The notes beneath the pieces were generated by a model. The model saw only the letters and a program-made list of their open reading frames with translations. It did not search any database and had not been told where the DNA came from. A stretch of 64,000 nt of DNA from Megasphaera sp. AM44-1BH (lineage in GTDB: Bacteria > Bacillota > Negativicutes > Veillonellales > Megasphaeraceae), in assembly GCF_003467125.1 (NCBI RefSeq), contig NZ_QSFA01000011.1, forward strand, positions 1-64,000, given 5' to 3'. Of this stretch, positions 39,323-45,788 are shown one piece after another (the stretch's first letter is position 1; each line of letters opens with the position of its first letter). The translations under genes and the position numbers were made by a program.

Positions 39323-40546
39323 ATGGCAACAGATATTGTAAATTTTCCGCGGCGCGAAGACTACACGCGCATCGCCGCGGCCATTGAATCACAAAACGAT
39401 ATTTTTAGGAATCATTTTAAAACAGCTGGAGAATCGGCAGTAAGGTCATGGGAGGGATTCCGCAACCTTTGCCGTGCCGGCGGCATCCGCACATACTACA
39501 GTGTAGGCGACCAGCTCCAATGCAAAAAAGGAGACACGACATTAACATGGGATATCGTGCATATCGGCGATGTCGAAGAGACGGGCGGCAACTACGTCAT
39601 CTTGCAGACGCACGACTGCTTGCCAATGGACACAATGGAGTTTGACTCGCGTGAGGCGATTTTCTGCACGAAGACAGAACTTCCGGCAGGCACGTACCAT
39701 TTTACGACGTCCACGTCCGGCATTACGGACCCGAATTGGACAGACTCTAGCAAATCTGGCTGGACAAAGAGCTGGCAGTTTACGACGACAAAAGCTGTGC
39801 CAGCTGGCGGCCAAATCAATTTTGCAAAAGGGATGGACTGGAATACGAGCCTTGCTCCGCTCGGCATCGCGACATACTCGACGCCGGCGGACACGACAGC
39901 GCTTGAGACGGTCACGCTTACAGAGGGCACCAATGGCACAGACCTTGCGACACTTGGCACGGTCAATCATGCGCAGCGCGTCTGCTATGGCTACAACCGC
40001 TGGAGCCAGTCTGGACTCAGACAATGGCTCAACAGCAAAGCAGGCGCGGGTGCATGGTGGAGCCCGCGCAATGATTTTGACCGACCTGAGCATTATGCGA
40101 CATGGGCGGGCTTTATGAATGACCTCGATGCCGATTTCCTCGCCGTCGTCGCAAAGTCGAACCTCATCACGGACATCAATAAAATCAGTGACGCCGGCGG
40201 TCACGAAACGACACAGGACTACTTCTTCTTGCCGGCGATGGTCAATCTCAATGGTGGCAATAACTTCTACTCTAATCCCGGCTCGGCCGTGCAGGACATC
40301 GAAGATACGGTCGTCTGGGATTACTACACGAAATTCCGCCGCGATGGCAAAACAGGAACAAATGCCGAACAAGACGATAACCGCCGCAAGTACAAACAGG
40401 GGACCTCAACGGAATGGTCCTGGTGGGAACGGTCGCCGCACTGCGATCTTGCGTACTGCGTGCGCGTCACCGATGGCGGTCGCACCTGGTGGTTCAACAG
40501 CGCGTACAGCTGGAACGGCGTCGCCCCGGCTTGCCGCATCGAATAA
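39323..40546 (+). CDS. DGR-type variable tail protein with C-type-lectin-like tip (DUF6273-like)
   Basis: The 407-residue product has an N-terminal attachment segment (DIVNFPRREDYTRIAAAIES) and a C-terminal half with the lectin-like DUF6273 frame: RVCYGYNRWSQSGLRQWLN, YFFLPAMVNLNG, then WSWWERSPHCDLAYC and finally SWNGVAPACRIE. The last 40 residues match the variable region of diversity-generating-retroelement target proteins. The codons at expected variable sites (His, Cys, Asp, Leu, Tyr, Arg, Thr, Trp) are mostly NNY-type, as produced from AAY template codons. A 10-bp-stem hairpin follows its stop, then Avd and RT remnants. It should be the receptor-binding protein. Confidence 0.8.
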   Translation: MATDIVNFPRREDYTRIAAAIESQNDIFRNHFKTAGESAVRSWEGFRNLCRAGGIRTYYSVGDQLQCKKGDTTLTWDIVHIGDVEETGGNYVILQTHDCLPMDTMEFDSREAIFCTKTELPAGTYHFTTSTSGITDPNWTDSSKSGWTKSWQFTTTKAVPAGGQINFAKGMDWNTSLAPLGIATYSTPADTTALETVTLTEGTNGTDLATLGTVNHAQRVCYGYNRWSQSGLRQWLNSKAGAGAWWSPRNDFDRPEHYATWAGFMNDLDADFLAVVAKSNLITDINKISDAGGHETTQDYFFLPAMVNLNGGNNFYSNPGSAVQDIEDTVVWDYYTKFRRDGKTGTNAEQDDNRRKYKQGTSTEWSWWERSPHCDLAYCVRVTDGGRTWWFNSAYSWNGVAPACRIE

Positions 40547-40553
40547 TCAATAA

Positions 40554-40577
40554 ATCCGCCGCCCCTCGGCGGCGGAT
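40554..40577. other. DGR-type hairpin/cruciform downstream of the variable repeat
   Basis: ATCCGCCGCC (40554-40563) pairs perfectly with GGCGGCGGAT (40568-40577) around a 4-base loop CCTC. It begins eight bases after the stop codon of the variable protein. Stems of about 8 bp with 4-base loops just past the variable repeat are a known requirement for efficient retrohoming. There is no T-run, so a terminator is less likely. Confidence 0.7.
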
Positions 40578-40595
40578 GGATAGAGGAGAAGAGAA

Positions 40596-41129
40596 ATGGC
40601 TATACCGAAATCAAAGCGCACGACCACGCCGCTCAGCGTGCTTGTCGAAGCCGATACACTCGCATGCTACACGATACTAATTTGCACCGACGAAAGACGC
40701 TTTCCAAAGCGCTACCGCTGGTGTCTGACACAGCAGATTATTGATGTAGCCGTGCAAGCAAAGATGCATATCGCAAAAGCGAACTCAGTCTACGTCAATG
40801 ACCGCGAGAGCGCGACACTCCGGCGCACGTATCAGCAGAAAGCCGTTGCTGACATTGCGGCACTCAGCGCCGCGATGGATACCGCTTTCAAGCTTTTCAG
40901 TGGCTTGCGTCACATCGACACGACGAGCAAGCCGAAGAAACGCATCAATATTGCGACGTGGACGGCGCAGCTCGATAAAGTCAAATCACTGCTCCTCGCG
41001 TGGAAGAAATCAGATACCGATTACAACTGCACCCGAAGAAGTGCCGTGTCGTGCCTGTGTCACGCGGCTTCAAATGGCTCGGTTTCCGGATGCGCGTCAA
41101 GCCGTCTGGCAAGATACTCGTCACGCTGA
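40596..41129 (+). CDS. DGR accessory protein Avd-like four-helix bundle, C-terminally altered
   Basis: ATG 40596 follows AGGAGAAG. Residues 1 to about 138 (PLSVLVEADTLACYTILICT, FPKRYRWCLTQQIIDVAV, then LDKVKSLLLAWKKS) have the length, basic charge and helix pattern of Avd/bAvd four-helix-bundle proteins that bind the retroelement reverse transcriptase. After WKKSD the frame runs through DNA that encodes reverse transcriptase in another frame, so the last 40 residues are spurious. The true Avd may be nearly complete. A deletion joint lies near 41005-41020. Confidence 0.65.
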   Translation: MAIPKSKRTTTPLSVLVEADTLACYTILICTDERRFPKRYRWCLTQQIIDVAVQAKMHIAKANSVYVNDRESATLRRTYQQKAVADIAALSAAMDTAFKLFSGLRHIDTTSKPKKRINIATWTAQLDKVKSLLLAWKKSDTDYNCTRRSAVSCLCHAASNGSVSGCASSRLARYSSR

Positions 41130-41326
41130 ATAAGGACAAAATCTATCACGAGCGCAGAAAGCTCAAGAAGATGGTCAAGCTCATCAAAGCTGGCAAGCTG
41201 CCACGCGATACAGCCGAGGTAAGCCTGCGATGTTGGGCCGCTCATGCCGAGCATGGCAACAATTATAACGTCATCAAAAAGATGTATGAATATTATAGAA
41301 ATCTATGGAGGGATGAAGATGTTTAA
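41009..41326 (+). pseudogene. C-terminal fragment of a DGR reverse transcriptase
   Basis: In the frame ending at 41326 the translation reads LQLHPKKCRVVPVSRGFKWL, then GFRMRVKPSGKILVTLNKDKIYHERRKLKKM in pieces, and ends with a SLRCWAAHAEHGNNYNVIKKM-like thumb region cut short. This is the post-palm and thumb part of group II-intron-like/DGR reverse transcriptases. The fingers, palm and YxDD catalytic motif are absent. The fragment of about 105 codons joins directly to the Avd gene, so an internal deletion removed roughly the first 250 codons and any template repeat between the genes. Confidence 0.75.
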
Positions 41327-41498
41327 AGCAATCACAATGGAAGAGCGCTTACAGAAGGCGGAAACAACAAACCGAGCCCTGCGCTCTCAGCTCGATCAGA
41401 GCGTAGCACAAACGGCGTATGTCGCAATGATGAGCGGCGTAGACCTGCCGACAACAGAAACGACAAATATGGCGGAAGGAGGCGAAAACGATGAGTAA
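41319..41498 (+). CDS. Hypothetical 59-residue tail-region protein
   Basis: ATG 41319 follows TGGAGGG. The product (MFKAITMEERLQKAETTNRA...) has an N-terminal helix with heptad features and an acidic C-terminus. Its position just before XkdX matches XkdW-like small genes, but the sequence alone does not establish that. It overlaps the RT fragment end by eight bases and the next start by eight bases. Confidence 0.55.
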   Translation: MFKAITMEERLQKAETTNRALRSQLDQSVAQTAYVAMMSGVDLPTTETTNMAEGGENDE

Positions 41499-41634
41499 AT
41501 GGTACGCAAAAATCAAGGGCTGGTATGAAGCCGGATGGTGGACGAAAAAAATGGTCAAGAATGCAGTCGTGAAAGAAAAAATTACGGCTGACGAATATAA
41601 GACGATTACGAGCGAAGACTATGTCGCTGATTGA
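41491..41634 (+). CDS. XkdX family protein
   Basis: The 47-residue product matches XkdX: WYAKIKGWYEAGWWTKKMV, VKEKITADEYKTIT, EDYVAD. XkdX-like proteins are encoded between fibres and lysis genes of PBSX-like phages; their role is unknown. ATG 41491 follows AAGGAGGCG. It overlaps the next gene by 14 bases. Confidence 0.85.
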   Translation: MSKWYAKIKGWYEAGWWTKKMVKNAVVKEKITADEYKTITSEDYVAD

Positions 41635-41782
41635 AATTATTGACGTGCAGTGCGAAATCATCAAGATGCAGAGCAAACTAATAAAAAATATGGCCATTGA
41701 AATTGGTCAGGAAAATATCTTTGCAGAAGAGATGAGCCGCATTAATGCACTGAAAGAAAGAATCGAGGCGCAGAATGAATGA
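41621..41782 (+). CDS. Small coiled-coil protein between xkdX and xhlA
   Basis: The 53-residue product (MSLIEIIDVQCEIIKMQSKL...ENIFAEEMSRINALKERIE) is one amphipathic helix. ATG 41621 lies within the XkdX gene without a distinct ribosome site, so translation would depend on coupling. It overlaps the XhlA-like start by eight bases. No family recognised. Confidence 0.5.
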   Translation: MSLIEIIDVQCEIIKMQSKLIKNMAIEIGQENIFAEEMSRINALKERIEAQNE

Positions 41783-41987
41783 AAGCGAATTGGCAGTAAA
41801 ATTAGATCGAATCGAGCAGCAGTTAACAGAGCTAAACAGAGAAGTCGTGCAAGCGATTGAATCCGGCAAATCGGCACATCATCGAATCGATGACTTAAAA
41901 CGTGACATCTGCTGGACACTAGGCACAAGTGTGACAGTAGTTGGGATTTTTGCGTCAGTACTTACGTCGGTGCTGTCGCGTATGTAG
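41775..41987 (+). CDS. XhlA-like hemolysin/holin accessory protein
   Basis: The 70-residue product has an N-terminal coiled coil (AVKLDRIEQQLTELNREVVQAI), SAHHRIDDLKRDICWTLG, and a C-terminal transmembrane helix (VTVVGIFASVLTSVLS). This is the XhlA frame. In PBSX-like phages XhlA associates with the holin and membrane during lysis. It lies just before the holin and amidase genes. Confidence 0.8.
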   Translation: MNESELAVKLDRIEQQLTELNREVVQAIESGKSAHHRIDDLKRDICWTLGTSVTVVGIFASVLTSVLSRM

Positions 41988-41996
41988 GTGATGCCT

Positions 41997-42188
41997 ATGA
42001 TTGATAAAATCAATATCGTGGATTTAACGGTCATCATCGGTCTCGTCGTAGCGCTGGTGCTGGCCATTTTTTATGATCAAAATGAACTGGCTATGAGCAT
42101 TGCCAGCGGGCTACTCGGCTATATCGGTGGCAATATCAAGACCGCCGCTACGACGAATAGGAGGAATGACGATGAAAGTGTACATTAA
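41997..42188 (+). CDS. Putative holin
   Basis: The 63-residue product has one clear transmembrane helix (VDLTVIIGLVVALVLAIFY), a second weakly hydrophobic segment (MSIASGLLGYIGGNI) and a charged C-terminus (NRRNDDESVH). ATG 41997 follows TAGGTG; ATG 41991 is an alternative. Location between XhlA and amidase makes holin the best call. It overlaps the amidase start by 17 bases. Confidence 0.6.
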   Translation: MIDKINIVDLTVIIGLVVALVLAIFYDQNELAMSIASGLLGYIGGNIKTAATTNRRNDDESVH

Positions 42189-42741
42189 TCCCGGCCACGA
42201 TTTAGAGTATGACAGCGGCGCCGTACATACTGCCACGGATGGTACGGTAGACCTCAGAGAGTGTGACGTAGCCGCAAAAATCGGGGCAAAAGTAAAAGAA
42301 TACCTCGAAGCGGCCGGATGTGAATGCCGGCTCCTGCAGTCCGATAATCTTTACTATGACAGCGACCACGACGACCGCCCCGTTGCTGTTTGCGCAGATG
42401 CCAACGACTGGGGAGCAGACGTTTTCGTGAGCATCCATTGCAATGCCGCTAATACGCTTGCACAAGGCACGGAAGTAGAATGCTATAAACGTCTGTCTGA
42501 CGGAGGAGCATTGGCCGTCTTCATCCAGCGCCAGATTGTAAATGCCCTGGGCACGGTAGACCGTGGCGTCAAAGAGATGCCCCAGCTTATCGTGCTCAAA
42601 CATACGGATATGCCTGCAGTACTCGTAGAGACGGCGTTTATTGACAATGACGATGATGCAGATCTGCTGGCTACCCGGTCGGATGAATTAGCTGCAGCCA
42701 TTGCAAGAGGAATTACAGATTATCAGTGCAGTTTATGTTAA
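42172..42741 (+). CDS. N-acetylmuramoyl-L-alanine amidase (endolysin)
   Basis: This 189-residue Amidase_3 enzyme has zinc ligands His9 (NPGHD), Glu30 (LRECDV) and His89 (SIHCNA), and catalytic Glu153 (LVETAF). It cleaves the amide bond between muramic acid and the peptide stem to release progeny. There is no separate wall-binding domain or signal peptide, as expected for a holin-dependent endolysin in a host with an outer membrane. ATG 42172 follows AGGAGG. Confidence 0.93.
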   Translation: MKVYINPGHDLEYDSGAVHTATDGTVDLRECDVAAKIGAKVKEYLEAAGCECRLLQSDNLYYDSDHDDRPVAVCADANDWGADVFVSIHCNAANTLAQGTEVECYKRLSDGGALAVFIQRQIVNALGTVDRGVKEMPQLIVLKHTDMPAVLVETAFIDNDDDADLLATRSDELAAAIARGITDYQCSLC

Positions 42742-42779
42742 TACTGGGAGGTGATCATTATCTGTCACTCTGAAAGGTG

Positions 42780-42842
42780 GTGATTGTCTCGGTATTTAAA
42801 ATGCTATATATTATTGTGTTTATTGTATATATGGAGGAATGA
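42780..42842 (+). CDS. Possible 20-residue transmembrane peptide
   Basis: GTG 42780 directly follows AAAGGTG and reads MIVSVFKMLYIIVFIVYMEE before TGA 42842. It is almost entirely hydrophobic and recalls the short holin-like toxin peptides of Firmicutes, although it lacks their usual length. The spacing between ribosome site and start is too tight to be convincing. Confidence 0.3.
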   Translation: MIVSVFKMLYIIVFIVYMEE

Positions 42843-42845
42843 ATC

Positions 42846-43130
42846 ATGAGCAAATGGACAGAAGTACGTGATGGATTAGTGTCTGCATTAGATGTTAATG
42901 AAGTGGCTGAAGCGGCAAAAGACCAGCTGACAGCCAGCTTAATCAATGATGGTATGCCGGCAATCGAAGCGGTAGCGGATAAATTTGTAGAGCAGGTACA
43001 GGCACAGGCCGCGTCTGAAACCGGCTGGAATGCGATTCGTGATAAATTTGTGTTGCCGCTGTTAATCAACGGCATGATTTGGCTGGCAAAATTGGTGCTG
43101 AACAAGAGCACTACAACAAAAACTGAATGA
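42846..43130 (+). CDS. Small protein with C-terminal membrane helix, end of lysis module
   Basis: The 94-residue product has a hydrophilic N-terminus (SKWTEVRDGLVSALDVNEVAE), an amphipathic middle and a C-terminal hydrophobic helix (VLPLLINGMIWLAKLVL) followed by KSTTTKTE. ATG 42846 follows TGGAGG. No family recognised. It may assist lysis or be a lysogenic conversion gene, since it is the last gene before the right attachment site and has its own strong terminator. Confidence 0.6.
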   Translation: MSKWTEVRDGLVSALDVNEVAEAAKDQLTASLINDGMPAIEAVADKFVEQVQAQAASETGWNAIRDKFVLPLLINGMIWLAKLVLNKSTTTKTE

Positions 43131-43140
43131 CAGCTAAAAT

Positions 43141-43188
43141 AAAGAAATCCCGTCAAGTCAGTATGCACTGGTTTGATGGGATTTCTTT
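43141..43188 (+). terminator. Late-operon terminator
   Basis: AAAGAAATCCC (43141-43151) pairs with GGGATTTCTTT (43178-43188), and the stem continues inward through GTCAA/TTGAT. It is followed by a T-rich stretch (GTTTGTTCT). Confidence 0.8.
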
Positions 43189-43249
43189 GTTTGTTCTACA
43201 TTACTATTTACATGCAATTATATTTATTTTTACGTAGTTTCAATGTAAT

Positions 43250-43289
43250 AAGCGGCAAAAATAAGCGGCAAAGTAAAAAACAAGCGGCA
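43250..43289. promoter_or_regulatory. Right attachment arm: three AAGCGGCA sites
   Basis: AAGCGGCA occurs at 43250, 43263 and 43282, in the same orientation as the three copies by the integrase stop (3156-3187). The first two are embedded in AATAAGCGGCAAAA, as on the left. These are the likely second set of integrase arm sites. The third copy also forms part of the hairpin at 43278. Confidence 0.55.
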
Positions 43290-43315
43290 TCACATCGCTG
43301 TGAAACCGCTTGTTT
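43278..43315 (-). terminator. Prophage-supplied terminator for tRNA-Arg
   Basis: On the minus strand the arms AAACAAGCGG and CCGCTTGTTT (plus 43306-43315 and 43278-43287) enclose a second CACA/TGTG stem and are followed by a run of T. It lies five bases past the tRNA 3' end, inside the prophage side of attR. Confidence 0.75.
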
Positions 43316-43319
43316 ACTG

Positions 43320-43367
43320 TGGTGCGCCTAGAAGGATTCGAACCTTCGCACCCGGTTCCGGAGACCG
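43320..43367. repeat. attR: 48-bp direct repeat within tRNA-Arg
   Basis: Identical to 3003-3050. Here the repeat is part of the complete tRNA, so the phage restores the gene it integrates into. Confidence 0.92.
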
Positions 43368-43394
43368 GTGCTCTATCCCCTGAGCTATAGGCGC
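43320..43394 (-). tRNA. tRNA-Arg (anticodon CCG), prophage integration target
   Basis: The 75-base cloverleaf on the minus strand has acceptor GCGCCTA/TAGGCGC, D-arm GCTC/GAGC and anticodon stem CCGGT/ACCGG around CTCCGGA (anticodon CCG, codon CGG). T-arm GAAGG-TTCGAAT-CCTTC and encoded CCA complete it. The 3' 48 bases coincide with the attachment repeat. A promoter lies just upstream. Confidence 0.95.
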
Positions 43395-43416
43395 ATGTCA
43401 TATAACGTACTTTCAT

Positions 43417-43445
43417 ATAATATCACGAATTAAAAATTATTTCAA
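43417..43445 (-). promoter_or_regulatory. Promoter of tRNA-Arg
   Basis: On the minus strand TTGAAA (43445-43440) and TATTAT (43422-43417) are separated by exactly 17 bases. The -10 lies 22 bases before the mature tRNA 5' end. Confidence 0.7.
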
Positions 43446-43478
43446 GCCCGGACTGGCAGGTTCTTGTCATATTTTTAC

Positions 43479-43507
43479 TGGCAACGTGTATCTATATATG
43501 GTATTAT
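43479..43507 (+). promoter_or_regulatory. Weak candidate promoter of the cysteine desulfurase operon
   Basis: TATTAT at 43502-43507 lies 17 bases after TGGCAA at 43479-43484, and 31 bases before the start codon. The -35 match is poor. Confidence 0.35.
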
Positions 43508-43537
43508 ATACAATAGGCTAAAAATGGAGTTGACGCG

Positions 43538-44686
43538 ATGATGGAACGTATCTATCTGGATCATGCAGCGGCAACTCCTCTGGATCAGAGGGTGCTGACT
43601 GCCATGATGCCGTATCTGACAAGTCAATATGGAAATCCGTCCAGCCTGCATTATTTTGGGCAGCAGGCCCGTGCGGCTGTACAGCTGGCACGACGACAGC
43701 TTGCTCATTGCCTGGGCGTTGCAGCCGGTGATGTGGTATTTACCAGCGGCGGCACGGAAGCAGATAATCTGGCCATACAAGGTTACCTGCGGGCCAATCA
43801 TCCCCATGGTGGTCACTTGATTACGTCTGCTGTGGAGCATCAGGCTGTGCTGAATACGTTCAGGGCATTGGAGGCAGAAGGATATTCCCTGACCGTGCTT
43901 CCCGTTGATTCTGATGGCCGCGTCTGTCCGGAAACGTTACGACAGGCAATCCGTCCCGATACGGTACTCATTTCCATCATGTATGCCAATAATGAGACCG
44001 GCACGGTACAGCCTGTACAGAAACTAGGGGCTATAGCCAGGGAACATGATATCGTGTTTCACGTCGATGCCGTCCAGGCCTTTGGCTATCTGCCGGTACA
44101 TCCTATAGAGGACGGCATTGATCTGCTGACTGTGTGCAGCCATAAAATATATGGACCAAAAGGAATGGGCGCTTTGTATATCCGCAAGGGAATACAGCTG
44201 GCTTCAGAGGCCCATGGGGGACCGCAGGAGCACCGGCTGCGTGCGGGAACCGAAAATGTAGCCGGCATCGTCGGATTTGGTATGGCTGCAGCCCTGCTTG
44301 AAGCGGAACGGCCGGAACGAATCGAAAAAGTCCGTATGTTAAAAAATCTGGTGTATCACGAGATGATTGAAGGTAACGGGATATTGCATCTCAATGGCAC
44401 GTTATCCGGATCTTTGCCCAACATCATTGATTTCAGTGTAGACGGTATGGAAAGTCCGGTCCTTTTGATTGCCCTGGACCGGCAGGGAATTGCCGTGTCG
44501 GCCGGCTCGGCCTGCGAAGCCGGTGCTGTTGAGCCTTCCCATGTGCTGATGGCTATGGGAACTGATGATAAATGGCTCCGCAGTAGTATCCGCATGTCCT
44601 TTGGTCCGGAAAATACAGTCGAAGAGGTCAGGAAGACTATACAAGCCATCCGGGATATTACCAGACCTCTTAGAAAAGGAGTATAG
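43538..44686 (+). CDS. Cysteine desulfurase (IscS/NifS family)
   Basis: This 382-residue PLP enzyme takes sulfur from cysteine and passes it on as persulfide. It has LDHAAATPLD at the N-terminus, the cofactor Lys203 in CSHKIYGPKG, and the active-site Cys326 in SAGSACEAGAVEPSHVL, a group I loop arrangement. It is three bases upstream of mnmA, so its main job is probably to supply sulfur for tRNA 2-thiouridine. ATG 43538 follows TGGAG. It is the first host gene right of the prophage. Confidence 0.93.
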   Translation: MMERIYLDHAAATPLDQRVLTAMMPYLTSQYGNPSSLHYFGQQARAAVQLARRQLAHCLGVAAGDVVFTSGGTEADNLAIQGYLRANHPHGGHLITSAVEHQAVLNTFRALEAEGYSLTVLPVDSDGRVCPETLRQAIRPDTVLISIMYANNETGTVQPVQKLGAIAREHDIVFHVDAVQAFGYLPVHPIEDGIDLLTVCSHKIYGPKGMGALYIRKGIQLASEAHGGPQEHRLRAGTENVAGIVGFGMAAALLEAERPERIEKVRMLKNLVYHEMIEGNGILHLNGTLSGSLPNIIDFSVDGMESPVLLIALDRQGIAVSAGSACEAGAVEPSHVLMAMGTDDKWLRSSIRMSFGPENTVEEVRKTIQAIRDITRPLRKGV

Positions 44687-44689
44687 ATT

Positions 44690-45775
44690 ATGACGAAATG
44701 TGTCGCCGTGGCTATGAGCGGCGGTGTCGATAGTTCTGTAACGGCAGCGCTCCTGAAGGAACAGGGCTACGATGTCATTGGCATTACGCTGCGTTTATGG
44801 GAAGAAGATCCATCCTGCCCGGCAGTCGAAAATGTTCATTCCTGCTGTTCTCTGTCTGCCGTTGATGATGCCAAGGCAGTGGCTTCTGTCATTGGCATTC
44901 CCCATTATACCCTGGATTATAGAGAATTATTCCATAACGATGTCATCGATTATTTTGTCCAGTCCTATGTAAAAGGACAGACCCCCAATCCATGCATCGC
45001 CTGCAATAAATGTATTAAATTCGGCCTGCTCTGGCAGCAGGCGCAGCAATTTGGCGCCCAATACCTGGCAACGGGCCATTATGCCCGCATTGTGTATAAT
45101 GAAGCGCGTGGCATTTATGAACTGCTGCGGGGAACGGACCGGCGCAAAGATCAGTCATACGTCCTGTATCAGTTGACACAGGATTTGCTGCCACATATTG
45201 TATTTCCCATGGCAGAACTGGAAAAAGTACAGACGCGGGAACTGGCAAAACAATTCGGGCTTCCTGTTTTCAATAAGCCGGAAAGCCAGGATATATGCTT
45301 TATTCCCGATAATGATTATAAAGGTTTTTTAAAGAAGCGGGTCCCGCAATGCTTTAAACCGGGGAATTTCGTTGATGTACACGGCCATGTTGTCGGACGT
45401 CATCAGGGCATTCCCTGTTATACTATCGGCCAGCGCCGTGGCCTGCATCTCGGCGGTCCCGGAGGTCCGTATTATGTCGTCGCACTCGATGTGAAACGCA
45501 ACCAGGTCATCGTCGGTTCAGAAACGGATTTGTTCCGTACAGAAGTCCGGGCCCGGGACCTCTCGTGGGTGGAAGGCCGGCCGCAGGGGACGTTTGCAGC
45601 ATTGGGAAAGATACGTTATGCTGCCAAAGAATCTCCTTGTACGGTGTATCCCGGCAAGGATACGATGCGCGTCGTATTTGACACGCCGCAGCGGGCTGTG
45701 ACGGCCGGACAGGCACTGGTATTGTATGACCGGGAAACGGGAGAACGGGTTCTCGGCGGTGGTGTCATTATTTAA
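44690..45775 (+). CDS. mnmA: tRNA-specific 2-thiouridylase MnmA
   Basis: The 361-residue enzyme thiolates U34 of tRNA-Lys, -Glu and -Gln. It has the PP-loop AMSGGVDSSV at residues 8-17, CIACNKCIKF, ATGHYARI, and the catalytic-Cys region SQDICFIPDNDYKGFL. Length is normal. It uses persulfide sulfur from the desulfurase encoded immediately upstream. ATG 44690 follows AAAGGAG. Confidence 0.95.
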   Translation: MTKCVAVAMSGGVDSSVTAALLKEQGYDVIGITLRLWEEDPSCPAVENVHSCCSLSAVDDAKAVASVIGIPHYTLDYRELFHNDVIDYFVQSYVKGQTPNPCIACNKCIKFGLLWQQAQQFGAQYLATGHYARIVYNEARGIYELLRGTDRRKDQSYVLYQLTQDLLPHIVFPMAELEKVQTRELAKQFGLPVFNKPESQDICFIPDNDYKGFLKKRVPQCFKPGNFVDVHGHVVGRHQGIPCYTIGQRRGLHLGGPGGPYYVVALDVKRNQVIVGSETDLFRTEVRARDLSWVEGRPQGTFAALGKIRYAAKESPCTVYPGKDTMRVVFDTPQRAVTAGQALVLYDRETGERVLGGGVII

Positions 45776-45788
45776 TGCTAGAGGAGTA

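Larger units (their letters stand above)
3003..43367. mobile_element. Integrated PBSX-like myovirus prophage, about 40.3 kb
   Basis: The element is bounded by an identical 48-bp repeat (3003-3050 and 43320-43367) that forms the 3' part of an intact tRNA-Arg(CCG) at the right end. It carries an integrase next to the left end, a divergent CI/Cro switch, recombination and replication genes, terminase, portal, scaffold and capsid, a contractile tail (sheath, tube, frameshifted chaperone, tape measure, LysM/hub/J baseplate), fibres and lysis genes. No structural gene is visibly disrupted, so it may be inducible. Morphology is inferred as Myoviridae-type from the sheath and baseplate J genes. Confidence 0.9.

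Noticed and set aside
39570..40118. Arg-rich alternative frames within the variable fibre gene
   Set aside because: They are overlapping frames created by GC-rich codon use, without ribosome sites or conserved features.
41030..41129. C-terminal extension of the Avd-like protein
   Set aside because: These codons are out-of-frame reading of the reverse-transcriptase fragment, whose own frame gives recognisable RT sequence.
40546..41330. Search by eye for a DGR template repeat near the Avd and RT remnants
   Set aside because: I found no stretch resembling the 3' end of the variable gene (40400-40546) here or elsewhere in the window, so no template repeat is reported.
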